NCBI GenBank assembly: GCA_002470515.1
Contig: DKML01000004.1
Span: 62,001-126,000 of the forward strand
DNA from: Proteobacteria bacterium UBA7415
Lineage (GTDB): Bacteria; Pseudomonadota; Gammaproteobacteria; Arenicellales; Arenicellaceae
DNA length: 64,000 nt
Direction: 5' to 3'
Part shown: positions 31,608 through 40,740 of the stretch, piece after piece
Position numbering within the stretch: the first letter of the stretch is position 1
Layout: each line of letters starts with the position of its first letter
Made by a program: the position numbers and the translations under genes
The notes under the pieces: generated by a model
Seen by the model: the letters and a program-made list of their open reading frames with translations, nothing else
Told to the model about the DNA's origin: nothing
Databases searched by the model: none

Positions 31608-32555
31608 CTAGGGGTTGGTTTCTTGATCATTAGGCGCAATGGCAACCGACATACTGCCCGGCCCTAAGTTAATCGCAGCACCCATCGTCATGACTCCAAG
31701 CAGAAGCGTTACGCCTTTAGCAGCGCAGACTTTCTCTAGTAGCTTAAAGTTACTGAATTCAGGCATTTTGCTGATGTCCCCTGCATAACTGATATTTACC
31801 CAGGGTAGCTTCAAACCTTCGCGCACCCGATCAGAACAGTACCCTAGTACTCGGTCAACAGAGTTGTCGAAACCACGACTTTTCACATCAACAACCTGTA
31901 TCTCTTCGTTTTGATTGTTGCCGATGGGCGCCAAGTTGAGCTTATCGGCTACCCATGCGACAGGGTAAGACACAGTCTCATTACCTTTTGATTTAGCGTG
32001 TTGGCGTGTGTATATGGGATCACGCACGATGGTAAAAGATTTAATGTACTGCTTGAAATCTTCAATCGATTCTTTGGCTTTGTTATAACTAGATGACTCA
32101 GCAAGCACTTCGTCTGAATAGATAGCTAAAAGTCCTTGTCCTGCCGCTAGGCTTGCCGAGCTCATGCAAGTCATTTGAAACGGGCGATCCATCGCATATT
32201 CCTTGCGTACCTTATGTGCGTCTTGGGCTACCTTAAACGTAACCGACCTATAGCTCTCATAGATGGGGCTATACGCCATCCCAAGTGTTTGGCACAACGC
32301 CACGTCGTACTTGGGAACAATTTCCTTGAACAGGTAATGTCTAATCTCGGCTTCAGTCGACGAAATTGTTTTTGCCTTAGTGTTCACGTTAATGAGTCCG
32401 CTTTTATGCAGGCCACTAAGGATCTTTTCATTGTGGGTGTCGATGTACTTTTTGCCTTCCACGATAATCGACAAGGGGATGATTTCCAGCTTGCGTCGGC
32501 GAATCTCTTCTTCAGGCAGGCAGGCTACTGAGTCGAGAATGAGTACATAATTCAT
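31608..32555 (-). CDS. DegV-family fatty-acid-binding protein
   Basis: The 315-aa protein opens MNYVLILDSVACLPEEE, the DegV lead strand with DS, and has IIPLSIIVEGKKYID and a TISSTEAEIRHYL segment like the family TSQPS loop. DegV proteins bind a fatty acid in a central cavity; those of Firmicutes feed fatty-acid kinase, while proteobacterial copies are uncharacterised. It lies downstream of gshA on the same strand with a 98-base gap. Confidence 0.8.
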   Translation of the reverse strand: MNYVLILDSVACLPEEEIRRRKLEIIPLSIIVEGKKYIDTHNEKILSGLHKSGLINVNTKAKTISSTEAEIRHYLFKEIVPKYDVALCQTLGMAYSPIYESYRSVTFKVAQDAHKVRKEYAMDRPFQMTCMSSASLAAGQGLLAIYSDEVLAESSSYNKAKESIEDFKQYIKSFTIVRDPIYTRQHAKSKGNETVSYPVAWVADKLNLAPIGNNQNEEIQVVDVKSRGFDNSVDRVLGYCSDRVREGLKLPWVNISYAGDISKMPEFSNFKLLEKVCAAKGVTLLLGVMTMGAAINLGPGSMSVAIAPNDQETNP

Positions 32556-32653
32556 TATTTAGTCCCTCGCATTGAGAGACAAGTATTGCAAAAGATCACA
32601 ATAATGAGAAGCTGATCTTGCATAAGCGCTAACAAGCGCCGTTTGGCCGAAGT

Positions 32654-34207
32654 TTAAAGTTGGTTGTAATCAGCTAAAAATTCATCGAATGGCGCTTCAT
32701 CAGCCGCCTCACGATCAGCTTGCTCTTGAACAGAAGTGGCTGCTGCGGAATCAAATAGTTCTTGTCGCTCCGCGCTTAATCCGCCCTTTAATAGTGATTC
32801 GGTGTGCTGTTCCGCAAGATCATTAATCAGGTCGTAGAATTCTCGCCCCGATTCAATTTCCGCCATAACCCGTCCCGAAGGGGTATTGGCTGGATCTTTG
32901 GCCTTGTCGCGCTGTGCGTTGACCGCATCGGCGTATTGGGTTCCACCATGCGCTTGGTCAAGGTAATGCGCGCATTTTTCAGTGCCATCAAGAATATGAT
33001 CGACCCAGTCGACCACAGTTTTCTGAGTGCCGCAGTATTTGAGTTTTAAGCCAGGTTCGCGTCCGCGGTTGATAATCACACTGCGATTCTCAGCAATTTC
33101 CGCCCACTCGTTCGGACATTGCGCGGCACTGTGCGTCAGCAAACAATGCAGTACAAAAGCATCTAAGAAGCGAGACTCGGTGGCATCAATGCCCACTGGC
33201 AAGAATGGATTAATATCCAGCGCACGCACCTCAATGTACTCTACACCGCCACGTGCCAACGCATTAACGGGTCGTTCACCGCTGTCGGCTACTCGTTTAG
33301 GCCGGATCTCGCTGTAATACTCATTTTCAATTTGAAGAATGTTGGCGTTCAGCTGTTGGTAGTTACCGTTACTATCTTTAACGCCAATTTTTTCATAGGC
33401 CGGATACGACTTTTGTACCGCATTGGATAGTGTCGCAATGTAGTCCTTTAACGAATCGTAGCCAATATGCAAATCTTGCTGTGCTGAGTTGGTATACCCA
33501 AGGTCGCTCATGCGCAAGGAGGTTGCGTAAGGTAAACCCCACGTATTTTTTCCATACTGTTCGAGCTTAGGCGTACGGTCGCCAAAGAAGCTCGAATCCA
33601 ATACTGGCGAAGCGCCAAAAAGGTAATACAACACCCAAGAATGGCGGTGAAAATTTCTAATCAGATGAAAATACTGTTCAGAGCGAAAATCGCGCTCAGA
33701 TTTTGTGTCGTTTAATTGTTCTTGATAGGCCAGCCAAAATTCTTTGGGCAGCGATACATTATAATGAATGCCAGCGATTGCCTGCATTATTCGGCCATAA
33801 CGTACATCGAGCCCGCGGCGGTAGATGTTCTTAATCACACCTACGTTGGAGCTTCCATATTGAGCTATGGGAATGCTCTTAGCACCGTTTATTCGGCAGG
33901 GCATACTGGCAGGCCAGACTTTTTCATCCGGAAGCTTGGCTAGAGTAAATGCATGTAGGTCGCTCAAGCACTTCAGGCTTCCTTCAATAGACTCTTGTTT
34001 AGGCGTAATGAATTCGAGCAAGGCCTCAGAATAGTCCGTTGTAATGTAAGGGTGCGTCAATGTCGACCCCAAAGACTTAGGATGGGGGCTTTGCGAAATA
34101 AGGCCGTCTTTGGTATATCGCAGGCCTTCTTTTTCGATGCCTCGCGCAATACCTGTTAATGCGGCGGTAGCTTTGTCGTTGAGTATAGTGGAAGTTTTAG
34201 TAGTCAT
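32654..34207 (-). CDS. gshA: Glutamate-cysteine ligase
   Basis: First step of glutathione synthesis: ATP-dependent joining of cysteine to the gamma-carboxyl of glutamate. The 517-aa length matches the E. coli-type enzyme. Recognisable segments are GIEKEGLRYTKDG, STLTHPYITTDYSEALLEFI, ARGGVEYIEVRALDINPF and SSFFGDRTPKL. ATG 34207 gives the family N-terminus. Confidence 0.95.
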   Translation of the reverse strand: MTTKTSTILNDKATAALTGIARGIEKEGLRYTKDGLISQSPHPKSLGSTLTHPYITTDYSEALLEFITPKQESIEGSLKCLSDLHAFTLAKLPDEKVWPASMPCRINGAKSIPIAQYGSSNVGVIKNIYRRGLDVRYGRIMQAIAGIHYNVSLPKEFWLAYQEQLNDTKSERDFRSEQYFHLIRNFHRHSWVLYYLFGASPVLDSSFFGDRTPKLEQYGKNTWGLPYATSLRMSDLGYTNSAQQDLHIGYDSLKDYIATLSNAVQKSYPAYEKIGVKDSNGNYQQLNANILQIENEYYSEIRPKRVADSGERPVNALARGGVEYIEVRALDINPFLPVGIDATESRFLDAFVLHCLLTHSAAQCPNEWAEIAENRSVIINRGREPGLKLKYCGTQKTVVDWVDHILDGTEKCAHYLDQAHGGTQYADAVNAQRDKAKDPANTPSGRVMAEIESGREFYDLINDLAEQHTESLLKGGLSAERQELFDSAAATSVQEQADREAADEAPFDEFLADYNQL

Positions 34208-34575
34208 ACGATCTTAGCCAATCTAATCAGGTTTGCAGTGCAAACGGTTATTTCGTCGAGGCCAACTCTGCGAGGCCGCCGAATTCTAAGAGCGCTAGTA
34301 TTAAAAGCGCCATCAATACCGCCCCTTCAGAAACACTGTAAAAGTGACTTCATAACGGCGCTCGCCGAGTATAGCTAAAAGTTACAGGTGGCGCGAAGTA
34401 ACATTAGAAGTAACGTGTTAGTTTAACAAAGCCGTAATGCAGATACGCTTCATGTGTGTGCATGTACTCCAATTTTGATTTACAGTGTCAGGAACAGCCT
34501 GTTATCTACGGTCATACCTTACAATGGTTGACACATTTGCACAGGCGAGTAACCACAGATACAAGGAACGATACC
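34208..34575. other. Intergenic region between gshA and the dioxygenase
   Basis: This stretch separates divergent genes and should contain both promoters. A TTGACA occurs at about 34528, but no good -10 follows at the right distance. I see no gene, repeat or riboswitch. Short hairpin-forming bits are present but unremarkable. Confidence 0.5.
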
Positions 34576-35421
34576 ATGTTGACTGTTACCCCTTCAGGGC
34601 AAGCTTGTGGCGCAATTGTAGAAGGCGTCAATTTAAACAAGACTTTATCGCTTGCCGAGCTGCAAGCGATTCAAGAGGCATGGTGGGAGCATCACGTACT
34701 CAGTTTTCCTGATCAACAGCTCAATGACGATGACTTGGAACGAGTTACGCAGAGCCTTGGGCACTTTGGCGAAGAGCCATTCTTCGAGCCAATCGATGGC
34801 CGCGAACACATCTGCGCTGTATCGCGCCGCTCCGACGAACAAGCTCCTTTGTTTGCCGAAGCGTGGCACACCGACTGGAGCTTTTTAGAGCATCCACCTA
34901 TAGGCACTTGTTTGTACGGTATTACCATCCCCCCCAAAGGAGGCGATACGAGTTTTATTGACCAGCACAAAGCTTTTGAGTTCATGCCAGACGATCTGCG
35001 TTCTCGCATTGCTGATCTAACGGCTTTACACAGCGCCGTATTAGCCTATTCGCCAGAAGGAGCGTATGGCGCTGGTGACAGTAGGGACCGGAGTATGCGC
35101 ATTGTTTATTCCGAAAAGGCTAAAGAAGTACGCCCACATCCGTTAGTACAAACTCACCCAGAATCGCGTAAAAAAATGCTGTTTGGCTGTCTCGGTTATA
35201 TTGTTGGTATCGAAGGGATGGCCGAAGAGCACGCTACAAAACTATTAACGGAGCTATATGAGTGGCAAACACGACCAGAGTTTCAGTATCACCACGCGTG
35301 GCACGAACATACCTTGCTGCTGTGGGACAACCGTAGTGTGCTGCATCGAGCAAATGGCGGTTATGACGGCTTTGACCGTTTGTTGCATAGAACAACGATC
35401 TATGCCGAGCAGTCAAGCTGA
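34576..35421 (+). CDS. TauD/TfdA-type Fe(II)/2-oxoglutarate dioxygenase
   Basis: The 281-aa enzyme keeps the iron-binding facial triad H98-x-D100 (WHTDWSF) and H257 (SVLHRANGG), and the oxoglutarate-binding R272 (LLHRTT). ATG 34576 with AAGGA upstream fits the family start; the frame is open further up to 34456. TauD-type enzymes hydroxylate small acids such as taurine or other substrates, and the product is not predictable. It precedes the cyanophycin genes on the same strand after a 185-base gap, so a link to aspartate or arginine use is possible but unproven. Confidence 0.88.
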   Translation: MLTVTPSGQACGAIVEGVNLNKTLSLAELQAIQEAWWEHHVLSFPDQQLNDDDLERVTQSLGHFGEEPFFEPIDGREHICAVSRRSDEQAPLFAEAWHTDWSFLEHPPIGTCLYGITIPPKGGDTSFIDQHKAFEFMPDDLRSRIADLTALHSAVLAYSPEGAYGAGDSRDRSMRIVYSEKAKEVRPHPLVQTHPESRKKMLFGCLGYIVGIEGMAEEHATKLLTELYEWQTRPEFQYHHAWHEHTLLLWDNRSVLHRANGGYDGFDRLLHRTTIYAEQSS

Positions 35422-35606
35422 TCGCGGTTTTAAGAGGACGCTCTTGTCCGCATAGAATTTGAAAATCCTGCCGATGTTGTCGCTAGTATATAAACGGCTA
35501 AAAACTGAATTTAGACTCTATTTTTCACTAATTTTGCTTTCGCTAAACGCGCTTGTGCTTTACGATGCGCGCCTTATCGCTGAGTACTCCATAGAGGAGT
35601 TTTTGC

Positions 35607-36770
35607 ATGCCAAATAAACCACTTATTTTAATCGAGAATGCTAATCTCTTTGCTCCCCAAGCATTGGGAAAGCAGTGTGTATTGATTGGTGGTGGCAAGA
35701 TCCTGTCGATTACTTCAGAGCCACCCAAGCTAGACGACGATCTAGTTGAGCGCATCGATGCCAAGGGTCAAACCGTAGTGCCTGGTTTTATCGACGCACA
35801 TACGCATGTTACGGGTGGTGGGGGCGAAGCAGGCTTTGCTACTCGCGTGCCTCCTGTGCCGATGAGTCAATTTACTCGAGCGGGTGTTACTACAGTAGTC
35901 GGTCTATTAGGTACAGACGACATTGTGCGCAACACCGAGTCGGTGGTTGCTCAGGTCTATGCTTTACGCGAAGAGGGTATGTCAGCCTATTGTTATACGG
36001 GCGGTTACCATCTGCCGTTAACAACCTTAACGGGCTCGGTACGTAGCGATATTGTATTTGTAGATCCCATTATTGCTGTGGGTGAATTTGCTATTAGCGA
36101 TCATCGCTCTAGCCAACCCACTTTAAACGAGCTACTGAAAATAGCCTCAGAAGCGCACGTGGCGCATCTGATGACGGGCAAGGCGGGTGTGGTGCATTTA
36201 CACCTTGGCGATGGTGCGCGTGGTCTTGACTTGGTTAGGCAAGCGTTGGATGAGTCAGAGATACCACCGCGCGTGTTCAACCCAACGCATGTAAACCGAC
36301 GCCGAGAATTATTTGACGAAGCATGTGCGCTCACTAAGTTGGGCTGCACCATAGACATTACGGCGTTCGAGACTGGCGATGTTGGTTACGAGCCTTTAGC
36401 CGCAGTATTGAAGTATTTTGATGGTGGCTTTGATCCGAGCAAACTGACGATCAGTTCAGACGGTGGCGGATGCCTCCCCGATTTTGATGCCCACGGGCGA
36501 CTGTTGCGTATGGACTTTGCCAATTCATCGGCATTAACCAATGTGTTCTATGAACTACAGCAATCGGCTTTGGCCTTACACGAGTATCTGCCTTGTTTTA
36601 CAAGCAACGTTGCAGATCTAATGTGTTTGCCTTCAAAAGGCCGTATTGCGAAAGACTGTGACGCCGATCTGGTGATACTGAATTCTGCTGGTGAGATTGA
36701 TCATGTGATGGCACTAGGTCGTTGGCACATGTTTGCACAGCAACAACTTATTAAAGGAACTTTTGAATAA
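35607..36770 (+). CDS. iadA: Isoaspartyl dipeptidase (beta-aspartyl-peptidase)
   Basis: A 387-aa amidohydrolase-type metal enzyme. Metal-binding HTHVTGGGGEAG is near residue 64, followed by YTGGYHLP, HLHLGDG, NPTHVNRR and SSDGGG, as in IadA. It splits beta-aspartyl dipeptides. Next to cyanophycinase its natural job is probably to cut beta-Asp-Arg released from cyanophycin into free aspartate and arginine, completing polymer breakdown. The cyanophycinase gene begins four bases after its stop. Confidence 0.93.
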   Translation: MPNKPLILIENANLFAPQALGKQCVLIGGGKILSITSEPPKLDDDLVERIDAKGQTVVPGFIDAHTHVTGGGGEAGFATRVPPVPMSQFTRAGVTTVVGLLGTDDIVRNTESVVAQVYALREEGMSAYCYTGGYHLPLTTLTGSVRSDIVFVDPIIAVGEFAISDHRSSQPTLNELLKIASEAHVAHLMTGKAGVVHLHLGDGARGLDLVRQALDESEIPPRVFNPTHVNRRRELFDEACALTKLGCTIDITAFETGDVGYEPLAAVLKYFDGGFDPSKLTISSDGGGCLPDFDAHGRLLRMDFANSSALTNVFYELQQSALALHEYLPCFTSNVADLMCLPSKGRIAKDCDADLVILNSAGEIDHVMALGRWHMFAQQQLIKGTFE

Positions 36771-36774
36771 TCCT

Positions 36775-37593
36775 ATGCCATCTCCAAACATCCACGGTAC
36801 GCAACGCGGCTATGTCATTCCTATAGGCGGCGCTGAAGAAAAAGTTAACAACCCAAAAATATTGCAGCGTTTTGTCGACCTATGTGGCGGCTCCAAAGCG
36901 GTGATCAGTATTATCCCCACGGCTTCGCAACTTGAAGATACCGGCGAGCGTTACGAAGAAATATTCTACGATCTTGGTGTCGCTAAAGCCGTTGCTCTGC
37001 CAATAAGTGACCGCGAAGATGCTAATCGTAAAGATTACGTTGAGCAGTTAGAACGCAGTCACGGTATTTTTGTAACCGGTGGCAATCAGTTACGCCTTTC
37101 TACTATTTTAGGCGGTACTGAGGTTGCGAAAGCTATTCGTCAGTTAAATGCCATGGGCGTTCACTATGCCGGTACATCAGCGGGTGCCGCTATTGTGTCA
37201 CAGCACATGATTACGGGTGGCAGCATGGGCGTTGTGCCTACTGAAGACGGCGTGAACTTAGCGCCCGGTCTCGGCCTGAATAACACCCTCGTTATTGATC
37301 AACACTTTAATGAACGCAACCGTTTGGCTAGATTGTTGTCGGCAGTATCGTACAACCCTTTCCTTATTGGATTGGGTTTAGATGAAGACACGGCCGCATT
37401 TATTGGACCTGATAACATATTTACTGTTGAGGGCAGCGGTGCAATCACCGTCATTGACCCATCAAAGGTAAAGCATTCATCTATGGCCGAAGCTGACCCA
37501 GGCGCGGCATTGACTTTGGTTAATATTAAGATGCATTTTTTGGCCGCTGGTGGGCGTTTTGATATTGAATCACGTGAAGCAATCTTAGATTAG
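36775..37593 (+). CDS. cphB: Cyanophycinase
   Basis: The 272-aa serine hydrolase of the peptidase S51 type cleaves cyanophycin to beta-Asp-Arg dipeptides. The nucleophile S135 lies in YAGTSAGAAIVS, with FVTGGNQLRLS and DQHFNERNRLARLL as further family segments. The start at 36775 (MPSPNIHGTQRGYVIPIGG) is chosen because upstream codons overlap iadA. It is followed by a 308-base gap and cphA. Confidence 0.94.
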   Translation: MPSPNIHGTQRGYVIPIGGAEEKVNNPKILQRFVDLCGGSKAVISIIPTASQLEDTGERYEEIFYDLGVAKAVALPISDREDANRKDYVEQLERSHGIFVTGGNQLRLSTILGGTEVAKAIRQLNAMGVHYAGTSAGAAIVSQHMITGGSMGVVPTEDGVNLAPGLGLNNTLVIDQHFNERNRLARLLSAVSYNPFLIGLGLDEDTAAFIGPDNIFTVEGSGAITVIDPSKVKHSSMAEADPGAALTLVNIKMHFLAAGGRFDIESREAILD

Positions 37594-37901
37594 GCTTAAC
37601 CGTAACGCGGCAGTTGGTTAAATTGTAGGCATCGCCTCAGCCGTTTAACTCTGCCTTTTTACTCCGTACAGAGTGCTCTGCCTTTATTCCCGTGCGCTTT
37701 GGGGTTACGATAGTGTCTGTGCGCCCTAATGCAGGGATTATTTGGCGCGCAAACGCTTTTTACTAATCGCTCATACTCTAGTCTACGACGCATAGTTTTT
37801 GTCTCTGCGCTTTTGTATTTGAGCATAGTATAGAAGCGCACAGCCGTTCTCTCGCATTGATTAAATTCAGCTAAAAACACATCTAACTATTACATTTCAC
37901 T
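37594..37901. other. Gap between cphB and cphA
   Basis: No gene is visible. A 10-bp direct repeat CTCTGCCTTT occurs at 37649 and 37676. The last 100 bases are AT-rich and probably hold the cphA promoter, but no good -35/-10 pair can be assigned. Confidence 0.45.
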
Positions 37902-40718
37902 ATGAAAATACTAAGTAGCAACGTCTATGTAGGGCCAAACATTTACGCTAACTTTCCAGTTATTCGACACGAAATTGATATTGGGATACTCGAAGAGTGG
38001 CCATCAGTTAGGTTAGGAAAAGGTTTTATTGATGGACTGATTGACGCAATCCCAACCTTACAAGAACACGGCTGTTCATACGGCACAGAAGGTGGGCTGG
38101 TTCGACGCATGCGCGAAGACGAGGGCACCTGGATAGGACATATTTTAGAGCACGTTGCGTTAGAACTACAAAACCTTGCTGGATCGACAGTCACGTTTGG
38201 CCGAACGCGAGGCACTGGCGATCTTGGTTGTTACAATGTTGTATACCAATATCAGCAAAGAGATGTAGGTATTGAGGCGGGTAGCTTAGCGATGCGCCTG
38301 TTAACTCAGTTGATGCCGGCCGAAGTTTTAGGCTTAATGGGTAAAGAAATTGATTCTGAGTTTAATTTTCAGGAAGAGCTGCACGACTTTGTACGTATGG
38401 CTCAGCGCAAAGAGTTTGGTCCAAGTACAGGCTCGTTAGTGGCTGCAGCGGAAGAACGCGAGATTCCCTGGTTGCGATTAAACAGTAATAGCCTAGTCCA
38501 ATTTGGTCACGGTAAGTATCAACAACGAATTCAAGCTACGATTACCAGCGAAACCAAGCACATTGCTGTTGAAATATCGTGCGACAAAGAAGACACCCAC
38601 AACTTACTAAGCGACCTTGGTTTACCTGTGCCACACCAAGAGACCGTATACCGTGAGAGTCAAGCTATTCGTGCTGCTCATCGAATTGGGTACCCAGTGG
38701 TTGTGAAGCCTCTAAATGCAAACCATGGTCGCGGTGTAAGTATTAACCTTAACGAGGACCATGAAGTGGCTACAGCCTTTGCAGCCGCCCAAGACGTAGG
38801 CACAAGCCGCGCTGTATTACTCGAAAGCTACATAACAGGCTTTGATCACCGCATGTTAGTTGTGAACAACGAGCTTGTTGCGGTAGCCAAGCGAGTACCA
38901 GGGCATGTAATTGGTGATGGTAAATCTACCATTGCTGAATTGATTGATGTGGTTAACCAAGACCCACGTCGCGGTATTGGCCACGAAAAAGTCTTAACGC
39001 GCTTAGAGCTAGATAGCCAAGCGTTACGTTTGCTTGAAGAGGGCGGATACAACCAAAGCAGTGTGTTAGATAAAGACCAAGTGTTTTTCTTACGCTCTAC
39101 CGCGAACCTGTCAACAGGCGGTACTGCAATAGACGTAACCGACTCCGTACATCCAGATAACCGAGCAATGGCCATTCGAGCGATTCGTGCCATCGGATTA
39201 GACATTGGTGGTGTCGACTTTTTAACCGACGATATCAGCCAGTCTTATAAAGAAATCGGTGGTGGTATTTGCGAATGTAATGCCGCGCCAGGTTTTCGTA
39301 TGCATGTGGCGCCCAGCGAAGGTCAGCCGCGTGACGTTGCTGGCAAGGTTATGGAGATGTTATTTCCAGCTGGAACCAATGCCAAGATTCCTGTAGCCGC
39401 AATTACCGGAACTAACGGTAAAACAACAACATCCCGCATGTTGGCCAGCATTATGAAAAGTGCTGGATTTATTACGGGTATGACATCAACCGATGGTGTT
39501 TATGTCGATGGCCATTTAACTGTTAAAGGCGATATGACCGGGCCAGTAGCGGCACAGATTGTGTTACGTGACCCTAGTGTTGATTTCGCGATTATGGAAA
39601 CAGCACGTGGCGGCATCGTAAAACGAGGCTTAGGCTACAACGAATGTAATGTTGGCGCGTGTTTAAATATTAGCGCAGACCACTTAGGTTTACGCGGTGT
39701 CGAAACTCTTGAACAGCTAGCCCACATCAAACGGGTGGTCGTTGAAGTGGCGCGTGATTGCGTCGTCCTAAATGCCGATGATCCCTTGTGCCTGCAAATG
39801 GCCGACTTTTGTGATGCCAAGCGCATTTGCTACATTACAATGGATTCAGGTCATGGCTTAGTACGCGAACACATACGTAGCGGCGGTTTAGCTGTGGTTC
39901 TAGAAAAAGCCATCAATGGCGACATGATCACCATTTATGACAATGGCGCGCATATTCCATTATTGTGGACGCATTTGATTCCGGCCACTATCGAAGGCAA
40001 AGCAATGCACAACGTTCAAAATGCTATGTTTGCGGCGGCAATGGCCTATAGTTTTGATACCAATCTAGATGATATTCGCCAAGGTCTACGCATATTCAAC
40101 ACGTCGTTCTATCAAGCGCCGGGTCGTTTAAATATATTTGACGAGCATTCGTTTAAAGTCATCCTCGATTACGCACACAACCCTGCAGCGATCAAAACGT
40201 TGACTGAAATGGTCACGCGTTTTGATGTTTCGGGAGTTCGCCGACTCGTTATGGCTATTCCGGGTGACAGGCGCGATGAAGATGCCGTTGATGCAGCAAA
40301 AATTGTTGCTCAGCACTACGACTACTTCCTTCTTAAGTCTGACGACAACCCACGTGGTCGCGCTCCAGATGAGTTGCCTAAGCTAATCAAGGCAACGTTG
40401 ATGGACGAGGGTGTTGATGAATCACGCATCCAAATCATTGTGTCAGAAGAAGAAGCTGTTCAAAAAGCTTTAGAAGACAGTGAGTCTGGTGATTTGCTCG
40501 TAGTCTTAGGTGACGAAATTACGCGTTGCTGGAAGCAAATCATCCATTTCGGCGATGCACCTGAAGCTAAACCTGCACAAGAGAAAGCGATAGAAAAACC
40601 AACTAAGAAATCGGCCGAGTCGATAGAGCACAGCTTTAAGCTCGAAGAAGGCCAGTCTTTAGTCCACGATGATCGTGGCGTTCGCTTAGTAGTAGAGCGT
40701 GACGAAGACTCAGATTAG
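37902..40718 (+). CDS. cphA: Cyanophycin synthetase
   Basis: The 938-aa enzyme polymerises aspartate and arginine into the storage polymer multi-L-arginyl-poly-L-aspartate. The domains are in family order: an N-terminal region (about 1-160), ATP-grasp (about 220-480, with YPVVVKPLNANHGRGVSINL), and a Mur-ligase-like half with P-loop GTNGKTTT at residue 503. A C-terminal tail of about 50 residues is rich in Lys and Glu (KPAQEKAIEKPTKKSAESIE) and makes it slightly long. The next gene is a CphA-related protein 22 bases downstream. Confidence 0.96.
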   Translation: MKILSSNVYVGPNIYANFPVIRHEIDIGILEEWPSVRLGKGFIDGLIDAIPTLQEHGCSYGTEGGLVRRMREDEGTWIGHILEHVALELQNLAGSTVTFGRTRGTGDLGCYNVVYQYQQRDVGIEAGSLAMRLLTQLMPAEVLGLMGKEIDSEFNFQEELHDFVRMAQRKEFGPSTGSLVAAAEEREIPWLRLNSNSLVQFGHGKYQQRIQATITSETKHIAVEISCDKEDTHNLLSDLGLPVPHQETVYRESQAIRAAHRIGYPVVVKPLNANHGRGVSINLNEDHEVATAFAAAQDVGTSRAVLLESYITGFDHRMLVVNNELVAVAKRVPGHVIGDGKSTIAELIDVVNQDPRRGIGHEKVLTRLELDSQALRLLEEGGYNQSSVLDKDQVFFLRSTANLSTGGTAIDVTDSVHPDNRAMAIRAIRAIGLDIGGVDFLTDDISQSYKEIGGGICECNAAPGFRMHVAPSEGQPRDVAGKVMEMLFPAGTNAKIPVAAITGTNGKTTTSRMLASIMKSAGFITGMTSTDGVYVDGHLTVKGDMTGPVAAQIVLRDPSVDFAIMETARGGIVKRGLGYNECNVGACLNISADHLGLRGVETLEQLAHIKRVVVEVARDCVVLNADDPLCLQMADFCDAKRICYITMDSGHGLVREHIRSGGLAVVLEKAINGDMITIYDNGAHIPLLWTHLIPATIEGKAMHNVQNAMFAAAMAYSFDTNLDDIRQGLRIFNTSFYQAPGRLNIFDEHSFKVILDYAHNPAAIKTLTEMVTRFDVSGVRRLVMAIPGDRRDEDAVDAAKIVAQHYDYFLLKSDDNPRGRAPDELPKLIKATLMDEGVDESRIQIIVSEEEAVQKALEDSESGDLLVVLGDEITRCWKQIIHFGDAPEAKPAQEKAIEKPTKKSAESIEHSFKLEEGQSLVHDDRGVRLVVERDEDSD

Positions 40719-40740
40719 TACTTGAAATAGGTCTTCACCG